Assembly (NCBI RefSeq): GCF_000720725.1
Contig: NZ_JOCQ01000154.1
Span: 1-15,006, forward strand
From: Streptomyces rimosus subsp. rimosus
GTDB taxonomy: Bacteria > Actinomycetota > Actinomycetes > Streptomycetales > Streptomycetaceae
Direction of reading: 5' to 3'
Length of the DNA stretch: 15,006 nucleotides
The position numbers and the translations under genes were made by a program. The notes under the pieces were generated by a model. The model saw only the letters and a list, made by a program, of their open reading frames with translations, was not told the DNA's origin and made no database searches. Shown in pieces: positions 5,774 to 13,609 of the stretch. Position 1 is the first letter of the stretch. Each line of letters starts with the position of its first letter.

Positions 5774-7807
5774 TCAGTCGTTGCCGTTGCCGTTGCCCAT
5801 GCCGGGCGTCGTCTTCTGGATCTGGAGCAGGAATTCCGCGTTGGACTTCGTCTGCTTCATCTTGTCCAGCAGCAGCTCGATGGCCTGCTGCTGGTCCAGG
5901 GCGTGCAGCACCCGGCGCAGCTTCCAGACGACGGCCAGCTCGTCGCTGCCCATCAGGATCTCTTCCTTACGGGTGCTGGACGCGTCCACGTCCACCGCCG
6001 GGAAGATGCGCTTGTCCGAGAGCTTCCGGTCGAGCTTGAGCTCCATGTTGCCGGTGCCCTTGAACTCCTCGAAGATCACCTCGTCCATCCGCGAGCCGGT
6101 CTCGACCAGCGCGGTGGCCAGGATGGTCAGCGAGCCGCCGTCCTCGATGTTGCGCGCGGCACCGAAGAACTTCTTCGGCGGGTACAGCGCGGTCGAGTCG
6201 ACACCACCGGACAGGATGCGGCCCGACGCCGGCGCCGCGAGGTTGTACGCGCGGCCCAGACGGGTGATCGAGTCCAGCAGGACGACCACGTCGTGGCCCA
6301 GCTCGACCAGGCGCTTGGCGCGCTCGATGGCCAGCTCCGCGACGGTGGTGTGGTCCTCGGCCGGGCGGTCGAAGGTCGAGGAGATGACCTCGCCCTTGAC
6401 CGACCGCTGCATGTCGGTGACCTCTTCCGGACGCTCGTCGACCAGGACGACCATCAGGTGGCACTCGGGGCTGTTGCGGGTGATCGCGTTGGCGATCGCC
6501 TGCATGATCATGGTCTTGCCGGTCTTCGGCGGCGCCACGATCAGACCGCGCTGGCCCTTGCCGATCGGCGAGACCAGGTCGATGATCCGCGGCGTCAGCG
6601 CGCCCGGCTCACCCTCCAGGCGCAGCCGCTCCTGCGGGTAAAGGGGCGTCAGCTTGCCGAACTCCGGGCGTCCGCGGCCCTGTTCGGGCGCAACGCTGTT
6701 GACGGTGTCCAGGCGCACCAGCGCGTTGAACTTCTCGCGCCGCTCGCCCTCGCGGGGCTGGCGGACCGCGCCGGTGACGTGGTCGCCCTTGCGCAGGCCG
6801 TTCTTGCGGACCTGGGCGAGCGAGACGTACACGTCGTTCGGGCCGGGCAGGTAGCCGGAGGTCCGGATGAACGCGTAGTTGTCGAGGATGTCGAGGATGC
6901 CCGCGACGGGGATCAGCACGTCGTCCTCGGAGACCTGCGGCTCGTTGCCGAAGTCGTCCCGGCCGCGACGGCCCCGGCGGTCCCGGTAGCGGCCGCGACG
7001 GCCGCGGCGGCCGCCCTCGAAGTCGTCCCCGTCCTCGTCGGCCCGGCGGTTGTCCCGGTTGTCCCGGTTGTCGCGCTGGCGGTTGCCGCCGCCCTGCTGG
7101 TCGCCGCCGTCGTTGTTCTTGTTGCGGCGGTCGCGCTGGCCGCGCTCGCCGCGGCCCTGGCGGTCGCCCTTCTGGCCGCGGTCCTGGCGGTCCCCGCGGT
7201 CCTGGCGGTCGCCCTTGCCCTGGCGGCCCTCGGCGCTGTCGGCGGCGGCCTCGGCCTTGCCGTCCTCGCGCTGCGCCGCCCGGGTGTCGGCCTTCGCCTC
7301 GGCCTTGCCCTCGGCCTTCGCCTCGCCGGCGCCCTCGGGGCTGCCCGCGGCGGCGGTGGCGCGGCGCCGGCGGCGCTCGCCGGTGGGCTCCTCGCCGGTC
7401 TGGCCCGGAATGTCGATCTGCTGCTGCCCGGCGGACTGGTCGGCGGCCTTCTCGGCCCCCTTGCCCGCGGCCTTGGCGTCGCCGTCCTCGCCCGTACGGG
7501 CCTTGGAGGTCGCCCGGCGCTTGGGCTTGGTCTCGGTCTCTGCGGGCGCGTCGCCCTTGGCGGCGGAGGCGGTGCCGGCGCCCTGGGCCTGCTTCTCCTT
7601 GATGACCTCGATCAGCTGGCTCTTGCGCATCCGCGCGGTGCCCTTGATACCGAGGCTGGAGGCGACCTGCTGCAGCTCTGCCAGGACCATGCCGTCCAGG
7701 CCGGTGCCGGAACGGCGGCGCCGCGCAGGCGCGGCGGGAGCGTCCGTGGCGGGCGCGGTGGCACTGCCATCGGTGCGTACGCCCATCAGATCGGTGGTGT
7801 CGCTCAC
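5774..7807 (-). CDS. rho: Transcription termination factor Rho
   Basis: 677 residues, against about 420 in E. coli. Rho is a hexameric RNA-dependent ATPase that dislodges RNA polymerase. Residues about 36-75 are the Rho N-terminal helical domain. Residues about 78-290 are a disordered insertion rich in Arg, Gly, Asp, Asn, Gln, Ala and Lys, typical of high-GC actinobacteria. The OST-fold RNA-binding domain follows at about 295-365, then the ATPase: Walker A APPKTGKT at 425-432, LVDERPEEVTDM at 455-466, Walker B VVVLLDSITR at 507-516, Q-loop SGGVDSTALY at 533-542 and the TGNMEL segment at 585-590. The position equivalent to E. coli L208, where Met is reported to cause bicyclomycin resistance in mycobacteria, is Leu455. 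The GTG start (7807) follows AAGGA. The promoter region is in the long leader upstream. Confidence 0.97.
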   Translation of the reverse strand: MSDTTDLMGVRTDGSATAPATDAPAAPARRRRSGTGLDGMVLAELQQVASSLGIKGTARMRKSQLIEVIKEKQAQGAGTASAAKGDAPAETETKPKRRATSKARTGEDGDAKAAGKGAEKAADQSAGQQQIDIPGQTGEEPTGERRRRRATAAAGSPEGAGEAKAEGKAEAKADTRAAQREDGKAEAAADSAEGRQGKGDRQDRGDRQDRGQKGDRQGRGERGQRDRRNKNNDGGDQQGGGNRQRDNRDNRDNRRADEDGDDFEGGRRGRRGRYRDRRGRRGRDDFGNEPQVSEDDVLIPVAGILDILDNYAFIRTSGYLPGPNDVYVSLAQVRKNGLRKGDHVTGAVRQPREGERREKFNALVRLDTVNSVAPEQGRGRPEFGKLTPLYPQERLRLEGEPGALTPRIIDLVSPIGKGQRGLIVAPPKTGKTMIMQAIANAITRNSPECHLMVVLVDERPEEVTDMQRSVKGEVISSTFDRPAEDHTTVAELAIERAKRLVELGHDVVVLLDSITRLGRAYNLAAPASGRILSGGVDSTALYPPKKFFGAARNIEDGGSLTILATALVETGSRMDEVIFEEFKGTGNMELKLDRKLSDKRIFPAVDVDASSTRKEEILMGSDELAVVWKLRRVLHALDQQQAIELLLDKMKQTKSNAEFLLQIQKTTPGMGNGNGND
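7176..7210. repeat. Internal direct repeat in the rho insertion
   Basis: CCGCGGTCCTGGCGGTC occurs at 7176-7192 and again at 7194-7210 (period 18). It encodes duplicated DRQDRG units around rho residues 200-211. Similar degenerate copies surround it. This shows how the disordered insertion has grown by in-frame tandem duplication. Confidence 0.6.
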
Positions 7808-8168
7808 GAAGGGTCCTTCCCTGGAGCGGGCGTCGGCCTGTCTGGCTCGGCGACCGGTTGTGCTGTCCGGCTGCGGTCCCGTACTTGCGGACCTGGCCGG
7901 GGCGGTGGTCCCGCCGAAACGGCGGAGAGATCAGTGCGTGGTTCCGGCGCGAAGAGATGTCTGTGACTCATGTCCGTCACGCCGATTCCGGAGCGTGCTC
8001 GCTTCTGCTCAGGCAACTGCTCCAAGCAGTCTGGGAAGCTCCCGGAAGAAAGGTGGTCCCGGAAGGGGACACGGAGTACCGCGCCGCAGAGGCGTCACGT
8101 ACTCACTTGAGGTTAACACTACCGGATCCAACAAACATTCCCCCTCTCGAAGACCGGCAATCGGACGA
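7808..8168. other. Long rho leader and intergenic region after thrB
   Basis: 361 bases between the thrB stop and the rho GTG. The SigR-like element at 8115-8142 would give a leader of about 300 bases. In the leader a minus-strand frame opens at TTG 8025, with an internal ATG at 7971, and ends with a TGA overlapping the rho GTG (GTGA, 7807-7804). Its codon use is not clearly that of a gene. E. coli rho also has a long leader used for autoregulation by Rho itself; a similar role here is only an inference. Confidence 0.55.
8115..8142 (-). promoter_or_regulatory. Candidate rho promoter, SigR-like
   Basis: The minus strand reads GGGAAT (8142-8137), 19 bases, then GTT (8117-8115), continuing as GTTAAC. 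This fits the SigR pattern GGGAAY-N18/19-GTT. An overlapping TAGTGT (8122-8117) also fits the vegetative -10 pattern TANNNT, so a housekeeping promoter at the same place is possible. The element starts 27 bases beyond the thrB stop. Confidence 0.5.
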
Positions 8169-9086
8169 TCACCCGGCGAGCGGCAGCACCGAGGCTCCCG
8201 CCGCGTCGAGGGCCAGCCGGTTGGCCGCCCACCCCTCGCCCGCCAGGCCGGCGACCTTGTCGGCCGCGTCCTCCTGGACCAGCGCGAGCACCGTGGGGCC
8301 CGCGCCGGAGATGACTGCAGGGACGCCGTCCGCCCGCAGTCGGTTCACCAGGGCCACGCTCTCGGCCATCGCGGGAGCACGGTACTCCTGGTGAAGTCGG
8401 TCCTCGGTCGCGGCCAGCAGCAGCTCGGGGCGCCTGGTCAGGGCCTCGACGAGCAGTGCGGCGCGGCCGGCGTTGGCCGCGGCGTCCACGTGCGGGACGG
8501 TACGCGGCAGCAGGCCCCGCGCGGTCTCCGTGAGCACCGGACGGCCCGGTACGAAGACCACCGGAACGATGGAACCGGCGGGATCCATCCTGATGGCCCG
8601 CGCGGTCCCGGTCTCCGTCCAGGCCAGTGTGAAGCCGCCCAGCAGGCACGCGGCGACATTGTCCGGATGGCCCTCGATCTCGGTCGCCAGCTCCAGCAGC
8701 GCCGCGTCGTCGAGCTTCTGCTCGGCGCCTATGGTCACGGCGCGGGCGGCCATGATGCCGGCGCAGATCGCGGCGGAGGAGGAGCCCAGGCCGCGGCCGT
8801 GCGGGATGCGGTTGGCGCACACGATCTCCAGGCCGCGCGGCTGCCCGCCGAGCAGGTCGAAGGCGGCGCGCAGGGACCGTACGAGCAGGTGGCTCTCGTC
8901 GCGCGGCAGGGTTTCGGCGCCCTCGCCCGCGATGTCGACGTGCAGGCCGGAATCGGCCACCCGCACCACGACGTCGTCGTACAGCCCGAGGGCGAGCCCC
9001 AGGGCGTCGAAGCCGGGACCGAGATTGGCGCTGGTCGCGGGGGTGCGCACCCGGACGGCGGCGGCGCGGAACGCTGGACCGGCCAT
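8169..9086 (-). CDS. thrB: Homoserine kinase
   Basis: 305 residues, GHMP-kinase family. It phosphorylates homoserine with ATP to O-phosphohomoserine, the substrate of threonine synthase. The family N-terminal motif PATSANLGPGFDALG is at 16-30, the ATP-binding glycine loop IPHGRGLGSSSAA at 94-106, GHPDN at 139-143 and the C-terminal SGAGPTVLAL at 260-269. The ATG at 9086 is preceded by AAGGAGAG about ten bases upstream. The frame stays open far upstream through the intergenic region and antisense to nothing useful, but family alignment fixes the start at MAGPAF. The gene is separated from thrC by 380 bases and a strong hairpin, so it probably has its own promoter in addition to any read-through. 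Confidence 0.96.
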   Translation of the reverse strand: MAGPAFRAAAVRVRTPATSANLGPGFDALGLALGLYDDVVVRVADSGLHVDIAGEGAETLPRDESHLLVRSLRAAFDLLGGQPRGLEIVCANRIPHGRGLGSSSAAICAGIMAARAVTIGAEQKLDDAALLELATEIEGHPDNVAACLLGGFTLAWTETGTARAIRMDPAGSIVPVVFVPGRPVLTETARGLLPRTVPHVDAAANAGRAALLVEALTRRPELLLAATEDRLHQEYRAPAMAESVALVNRLRADGVPAVISGAGPTVLALVQEDAADKVAGLAGEGWAANRLALDAAGASVLPLAG

Positions 9087-9233
9087 CGCTCGATGACTCT
9101 CCTTGATGTGATGCTGCGGCACTGCCCCGGAGCGCCGCGGCACCAGGGTGGCGCCCGGCCGGCTCATGGGGACCGTTCTGACCTGCCCTGCACACCACTG
9201 CGACATGCCGTGGGGAGGGGAGTTGGCTGCCAG

Positions 9234-9239
9234 CCTATC
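9234..9239 (-). promoter_or_regulatory. Possible -10 element for thrB
   Basis: TAGGCT on the minus strand, within CGATAGGCTGG, fits the TANNNT -10 pattern common in Streptomyces. It lies about 150 bases upstream of the thrB ATG. The -35 region 17-18 bases upstream is a poor match, so confidence is low. Confidence 0.3.
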
Positions 9240-9409
9240 GAAGGAAGGTTCTGTGGCGACATAGGGCGCACAGGAGGCGCACGATGCGTGTCGCACGCCG
9301 CCCGCGGCTCCGAGCCGTCTTTGCAGCCTTTGCAGGGTTTGCTCGATCCGGTACGACGGGCCCTCGCGGCCCCGTGACCGGTGACGCGCGGCCTCGCGCG
9401 CCGGGGTGG

Positions 9410-9444
9410 GCACCCGGCCGTACCCGTACGGGCGGGCCGGGTGC
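9410..9444 (-). terminator. Terminator hairpin after thrC
   Basis: GCACCCGGCC (9410-9419) and GGCCGGGTGC (9435-9444) form a perfect 10-bp stem. The enclosed loop contains a second palindrome CCCGTACGGG (9423-9432). It lies 22 bases beyond the thrC stop. No U-tract. Confidence 0.6.
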
Positions 9445-9466
9445 GTCGCGTCCTTCAGGGGGCGCG

Positions 9467-10543
9467 TTACGCCAGACCGAGGCGCTCGGCCGCGGCGTCC
9501 GCGTCGACCGGGACGGTGACCGGCTGCGGGGCGCCCGCGACGGCCCAGTCCGGGTCCTTGAGGCCGTTGCCGGTGACCGTGCAGACGATGCGCTGGCCCG
9601 GGTCGACCTTGCCCTCGTCGGCGGCCTTGAGCAGACCGGCCACCGAGGCGGCCGACGCGGGCTCCACGAAGACGCCCTCCTGAGAGGCCAGCAGCCGGTA
9701 GGCGGCCAGGATCTGACGGTCGGTCACCTCGTCGATGAAGCCGCCGGACTCGTCCCGGGCGCGCTCGGCGAACTGCCAGGAGGCGGGGTTGCCGATGCGG
9801 ATGGCGGTCGCGATCGTGTGCGGATCCTTGACGACTTCGCCACGTACGATCGGCGCGCTGCCGGACGCCTGGAAGCCCCACATGCGCGGGGTGCGCGAGG
9901 CGATGCCGTCGGCGGCGTACTCCTGATAGCCCTTCCAGTACGCGGTGATGTTGCCCGCGTTGCCGACCGGCAGCACATGGATGTCCGGAGCGTCGTCCAG
10001 CATGTCCACGATCTCGAAGGCGGCGGTCTTCTGGCCCTCGATCCGTACCGGGTTGACGGAGTTCACAAGTGCGACGGGGTACTTCTCGGAGAGGCCCCGG
10101 GCCAGCGTCAGACAATCGTCGAAATTGCCGTCGACCTGGAGGATCTTGGCGCCGTGCACCAGCGCCTGGCCCATCTTGCCGAGCGCGATCTTGCCCTGCG
10201 GGACGAGCACGGCGCAGACCATCCCGGCCCGTACGGCGTAGGCCGCGGCCGAGGCCGAGGTGTTGCCGGTGGAGGCGCAGATGACCGCCTTGGCGCCCTC
10301 CTCCTTGGCCCGGGTGATGGCCATCGTCATGCCGCGGTCCTTGAAGGAGCCGGTGGGGTTGGCACCCTCCACCTTGAGATGCACCTCACAGCCCGTGCGC
10401 TCGGAGAGCACCTGGGCGGGTACCAGCGGCGTACCGCCCTCACGCAGCGTGACGACCTCGGTCGACGCCCCGACCGGCAGCCGGTCGCGGTACTCCTCGA
10501 TGATTCCGCGCCACTGACGGCTCGCGGTGGAAATGGCAGACAT
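9467..10543 (-). CDS. thrC: Threonine synthase
   Basis: 358 residues, short bacterial class. This PLP enzyme converts O-phosphohomoserine to threonine and phosphate. The Schiff-base lysine is K68 in ANPTGSFKDRGM (61-72). The STGNTSASAAAYA motif is at 91-103, and the PLP-phosphate-binding VGNAGNITAYWKGY segment lies near residues 192-205. The ATG start at 10543 follows AGGAA. That ribosome-binding site lies in the 8-base gap after the hom stop, so hom and thrC are surely co-transcribed and probably translationally coupled. A strong hairpin follows the gene. Confidence 0.97.
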   Translation of the reverse strand: MSAISTASRQWRGIIEEYRDRLPVGASTEVVTLREGGTPLVPAQVLSERTGCEVHLKVEGANPTGSFKDRGMTMAITRAKEEGAKAVICASTGNTSASAAAYAVRAGMVCAVLVPQGKIALGKMGQALVHGAKILQVDGNFDDCLTLARGLSEKYPVALVNSVNPVRIEGQKTAAFEIVDMLDDAPDIHVLPVGNAGNITAYWKGYQEYAADGIASRTPRMWGFQASGSAPIVRGEVVKDPHTIATAIRIGNPASWQFAERARDESGGFIDEVTDRQILAAYRLLASQEGVFVEPASAASVAGLLKAADEGKVDPGQRIVCTVTGNGLKDPDWAVAGAPQPVTVPVDADAAAERLGLA

Positions 10544-10551
10544 GGGTTCCT

Positions 10552-11880
10552 TTACTCCCCTTCGACCCGCATGATGCTGGCGACGCCCCGGACGGTGTCC
10601 AGTTCGCGCAGCGCGTCGACGGTCGACGACAGGGCGGCGTCGGCCGCCCGGTGCGTGACGACGACGAGGGACGCCTCTCCCCCGTTCTCGGTCTCACCGG
10701 AGCGGGCGGCACCCCCGTCCTTGCTCTGCTGGCGGACGGTGTCGATGGACACGCCGTGTTCGGCGAAGACCGTGGCCACCTGGGCCAGGACACCGGGCTT
10801 GTCGGCCACGTCCAGGCTGATGTGGTAGCGGGTGACCACGTCGCCCATGGGCCCGACCGGCAGCTGCGTGTACGCGGACTCGCCGGGCCCGGTGGTCCCG
10901 GCCAGCTTGTTGCGGCAGACCGCCACCAGGTCGCCGAGGACGGCGGAGGCGGTCGGCGAGCCGCCCGCGCCCGGTCCGTAGAACATCAGCTGCCCGGCCG
11001 CCTCGGCCTCGACGAAGACCGCGTTGTACGCCTCGCGCACGGAGGCCAGCGGATGCGACAGCGGGATCATCGCCGGGTGCACGCGCGCGGTGACCGAAGC
11101 ACCGTCGGCGGCCCGCTCACAGATCGCCAGCAGCTTGACCGTGCAGCCCATCCGCTTGGCGGAGGCGATGTCGGAGGCGGTGACCTCGGTCAGCCCCTCG
11201 CGGTGCACGTCGTCGATGGTGACCCGGGTGTGGAAGGCGATTCCGGCCAGGATGGCGGCCTTGGCGGCGGCGTCGAAGCCCTCGACGTCGGCGGTCGGGT
11301 CGGCCTCCGCGTACCCCAGGGCCGTGGCCTCGTCCAGCGCTTCCGAGTAACCCGCCCCGGTGCTGTCCATCTTGTCCAGGATGAAATTGGTCGTCCCGTT
11401 GACGATGCCGAGCACCCGGTTGACCTTGTCGCCGGCCAGCGACTCGCGCAGCGGCCGGACCAGCGGGATCGCGCCGGCCACGGCGGCCTCGTAGTACAGG
11501 TCGGCGCCGTTGGCCTCGGCGGCGGCGTGCAGCGCCGCGCCGTCCGCGGCGACCAGCGCCTTGTTGGCCGAGACGACGCTCGCGCCGTGCTCGAAAGCGG
11601 TGGTGATCAGGCCGCGGGCGGGCTCGATTCCCCCGATCACCTCGACGACCACATCGATGTCACCACGTTTGACCAGCGCTTTCGCGTCGGTGGTGATCAG
11701 TTCGGCGGGCACTCCCGCGCGTACCCGGTCCGGACGGCGAACGGCGATCCCGGCCAGCTCGACCGGCGCCCCGATGCGTGCCGTGAGGTCGTCGGCGTGC
11801 GTCGTCATGATGCGCGCCACCTCTGAGCCGACCACTCCACAGCCCAGCAGCGCCACCTTCAGCGGACGCGTACGCATCAT
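10552..11880 (-). CDS. hom: Homoserine dehydrogenase
   Basis: 442 residues. It reduces aspartate-4-semialdehyde to homoserine, the branch point toward threonine and methionine. The nucleotide-binding loop GCGVVG is at 13-18, SANK ends at K107, and the homoserine dehydrogenase signature includes GIVNGTTNFIL at 158-168 and ADVEGFDAAAK at 197-207 (D203 and K207 are expected active-site residues). A C-terminal ACT domain (about 351-440) indicates feedback control, by threonine in related actinobacteria. It is a stand-alone enzyme, not fused to aspartokinase. Two ATGs stand in tandem (11880 and 11877) after GAGG, and either can serve. A perfect stem-loop (11927-11955) lies in its leader. thrC follows 8 bases after the stop. 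Confidence 0.97.
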   Translation of the reverse strand: MMRTRPLKVALLGCGVVGSEVARIMTTHADDLTARIGAPVELAGIAVRRPDRVRAGVPAELITTDAKALVKRGDIDVVVEVIGGIEPARGLITTAFEHGASVVSANKALVAADGAALHAAAEANGADLYYEAAVAGAIPLVRPLRESLAGDKVNRVLGIVNGTTNFILDKMDSTGAGYSEALDEATALGYAEADPTADVEGFDAAAKAAILAGIAFHTRVTIDDVHREGLTEVTASDIASAKRMGCTVKLLAICERAADGASVTARVHPAMIPLSHPLASVREAYNAVFVEAEAAGQLMFYGPGAGGSPTASAVLGDLVAVCRNKLAGTTGPGESAYTQLPVGPMGDVVTRYHISLDVADKPGVLAQVATVFAEHGVSIDTVRQQSKDGGAARSGETENGGEASLVVVTHRAADAALSSTVDALRELDTVRGVASIMRVEGE

Positions 11881-11926
11881 TCGACCTCTTTCGCTTTCCT
11901 TCTCGGTAATGCACCAGTCTCACGCA

Positions 11927-11955
11927 CCGGACCGGGTTTTCCGGCCCCGGTCCGG
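11927..11955 (-). promoter_or_regulatory. Stem-loop in the hom leader
   Basis: CCGGACCGGG (11927-11936) and CCCGGTCCGG (11946-11955) form a perfect 10-bp stem with a 9-base loop, ending 47 bases before the hom start. It has no U-tract and no obvious threonine-rich leader peptide ahead of it. It could be a second lysA terminator, an attenuator or an mRNA stabiliser. Confidence 0.4.
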
Positions 11956-12006
11956 ATGCCGAGACATTCGTTCCACCATTGTCGGTCACTCGGCGGACCG
12001 GGCGGA

Positions 12007-12026
12007 CACCGCCCGTACGGACGGTG
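12007..12026 (-). terminator. Candidate terminator after lysA
   Basis: CACCGCCCG (12007-12015) and CGGACGGTG (12018-12026) form a 9-bp stem with one G-U wobble in minus-strand RNA, centred on GTAC, 40 bases beyond the lysA stop. No U-tract. Confidence 0.45.
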
Positions 12027-12065
12027 CCCCGTACCCTTCGATGCCCGAAATCCGCCCTGCCCGAC

Positions 12066-13457
12066 CTACCCGACGTCGAGCCGCAGCAGGTCCTCCTCCG
12101 TCTCCCGCCGCACGATGACGCGCCCCGCGCCCTCACGCACCGCGACCACCGGCGGCCGCAGGGCGTGGTTGTAGTTGCTCGCCATCGACCGGCAGTACGC
12201 GCCGGTCGCGGGCACGGCGAGCAGGTCGCCGGGGGCCACGTCGGCGGGCAGGAACGCGTCCCGTACGACGATGTCGCCGCTCTCGCAGTGCTTGCCGACC
12301 ACGCGGGAGAGCATCGGCGGCGCGTCCGAGGCCCGCGAGGCGAGCGCCACGCTGTACTCGGCGTCGTAGAGGGCCGTACGGATGTTGTCGGACATGCCGC
12401 CGTCGACGGAGACGTACGTCCGCAGCCCGTCCAGCTCCTTGACCGTGCCGACCTCGTACAGGGTGAAGGCGGTGGGCCCGACGATGGCGCGGCCCGGCTC
12501 CACGGACAGGCGCGGCACGGCCAGCCCGGCCGCCGCGCACTCCCGCGTCACGATGTCGCCCAGCGCCTTGGCGATCTCGTGCGGCTCGCGCGGATCGTCG
12601 TCCGAGGTGTAAGCGATCCCGAGCCCGCCCCCCAGGTCGATCTCCGGCAGCTCCACCCCGTGCTCGTCGCGCACCTCGGTCAGCAGCTGCACCACGCGCC
12701 GCGCGGACACCTCGAACCCGGCCATGTCGAAGATCTGCGAGCCGATGTGCGAGTGGATGCCGGTCAGCTCCAGCCCGTCCAGCTTCAGCACCCGCCGTAC
12801 GGCCTCCGCGGCCTGCCCGCCGGCCAGCGCGATCCCGAACTTCTGGTCCTCGTGCGCGGTGGCGATGAACTCGTGCGTATGGGCCTCCACACCCACCGTC
12901 ACCCGGATCTGCACCCGCTGCCGCTTGCCCAGCCGGTCCGCGATGTGCGCGACCCGCACGATCTCCTGGAACGAATCCAGCACGATCCGCCCGACCCCGG
13001 CCTCCACGGCCCGGGTGATCTCATCGACGCTCTTGTTGTTGCCGTGCAGCGCGATCCGCTCGGCAGGCATGCCGGCCGCGAGCGCGGTGGCCAGCTCGCC
13101 CCCGCTGCACACATCGAGGTTCATCCCTTCCTCCGCCAGCCAGCGCACCACGGCTCGCGAGAGGAAAGCCTTCCCGGCGTAGAAGACATCCGCCCCCTCC
13201 CCGAAAGCGTCCTTCCAGGCCCGGCACCGCTCCCGGAAGTCGTCCTCGTCCAGGAAGTACGCGGGCGTCCCGAACTCCTCGGCGAGCGCGGCGACGTCGG
13301 CCCCGCCGACGGTGATCACACCGTCCTCGTTCCGGCGGACCGTACGGGACCACACCCGGGCATCGATGCTGTTCAGATCGGCGGGCGGGGCGGAGTAGTG
13401 CCCCTCGGGCAGGACGTCGCCGTGACGGGGGCCTGCGGGGTGTGCGGAACGGCTCAT
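12066..13457 (-). CDS. lysA: Diaminopimelate decarboxylase
   Basis: 463 residues. This PLP enzyme of fold type III decarboxylates meso-diaminopimelate to lysine, the last step of the pathway; its substrate family also feeds peptidoglycan cross-links. The Schiff-base lysine is K96 in FYAGKAFLS. GIHSHIGSQ is at 233-241, the phosphate-binding glycines GGGLG at 277-281, EPGRAIVG at 320-327, and the CESGD motif that completes the active site across the dimer at 391-395. I chose the ATG at 13457 (MSRSAHPAGP), which matches the family start. The frame is open 31 codons further, but that part is arginine-rich and has no homologous look. The Shine-Dalgarno GAGGGGAA lies about 13 bases upstream, rather far, and is part of the palindrome GGGAATTCCC (13463-13472). 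Confidence 0.96.
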   Translation of the reverse strand: MSRSAHPAGPRHGDVLPEGHYSAPPADLNSIDARVWSRTVRRNEDGVITVGGADVAALAEEFGTPAYFLDEDDFRERCRAWKDAFGEGADVFYAGKAFLSRAVVRWLAEEGMNLDVCSGGELATALAAGMPAERIALHGNNKSVDEITRAVEAGVGRIVLDSFQEIVRVAHIADRLGKRQRVQIRVTVGVEAHTHEFIATAHEDQKFGIALAGGQAAEAVRRVLKLDGLELTGIHSHIGSQIFDMAGFEVSARRVVQLLTEVRDEHGVELPEIDLGGGLGIAYTSDDDPREPHEIAKALGDIVTRECAAAGLAVPRLSVEPGRAIVGPTAFTLYEVGTVKELDGLRTYVSVDGGMSDNIRTALYDAEYSVALASRASDAPPMLSRVVGKHCESGDIVVRDAFLPADVAPGDLLAVPATGAYCRSMASNYNHALRPPVVAVREGAGRVIVRRETEEDLLRLDVG

Positions 13458-13609
13458 GGCGTGGGAATTCCCCTCGGAAGTGCTGCGACCTGGTCGGGTA
13501 CGTCGACTGGCGGAGCGGCGGGCCGGCTGCCGGACGTCCTTGTCGGGCATCGACCGCCGGGTTGCCGGCTGCCTGTGTCGGAACTTGCCTGCCAGTGTTC
13601 GGACCGGGT

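Larger units (their letters stand above)
9087..9466. other. Intergenic region between thrC and thrB
   Basis: 380 bases without a credible gene. On the minus strand it starts with the thrC terminator (9410-9444). It then has an inverted repeat CGGCTC-C-GAGCCG (9305-9317), a direct repeat CTTTGCAG (9319-9326 and 9328-9335), a second inverted repeat GCGTG-TCG-CACGC (9288-9300) and a possible vegetative -10 TAGGCT (9239-9234). The clustering of dyads just upstream of the -10 suggests a regulated thrB promoter. Confidence 0.5.

Noticed and set aside
5690..7966. 758-codon plus-strand ORF antisense to rho
   Set aside because: It is the mirror of the rho gene in a GC-rich genome; its translation is alanine/leucine/glycine low complexity with no domain, while rho is unmistakable on the other strand.
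7050..9377. 775-codon plus-strand ORF across rho, its leader and thrB
   Set aside because: It spans two real minus-strand genes and an intergenic region, with arginine/serine-rich artefactual sequence and no recognisable motif.
9087..10115. Upstream extension of the thrB frame (648 codons in total)
   Set aside because: The added part is out-of-frame thrC and intergenic DNA; the thrB start is fixed by family alignment and AAGGAGAG.
13458..13550. 31-residue N-terminal extension of LysA
   Set aside because: Arginine-rich non-homologous sequence; the family start is MSRSAHPAGP.
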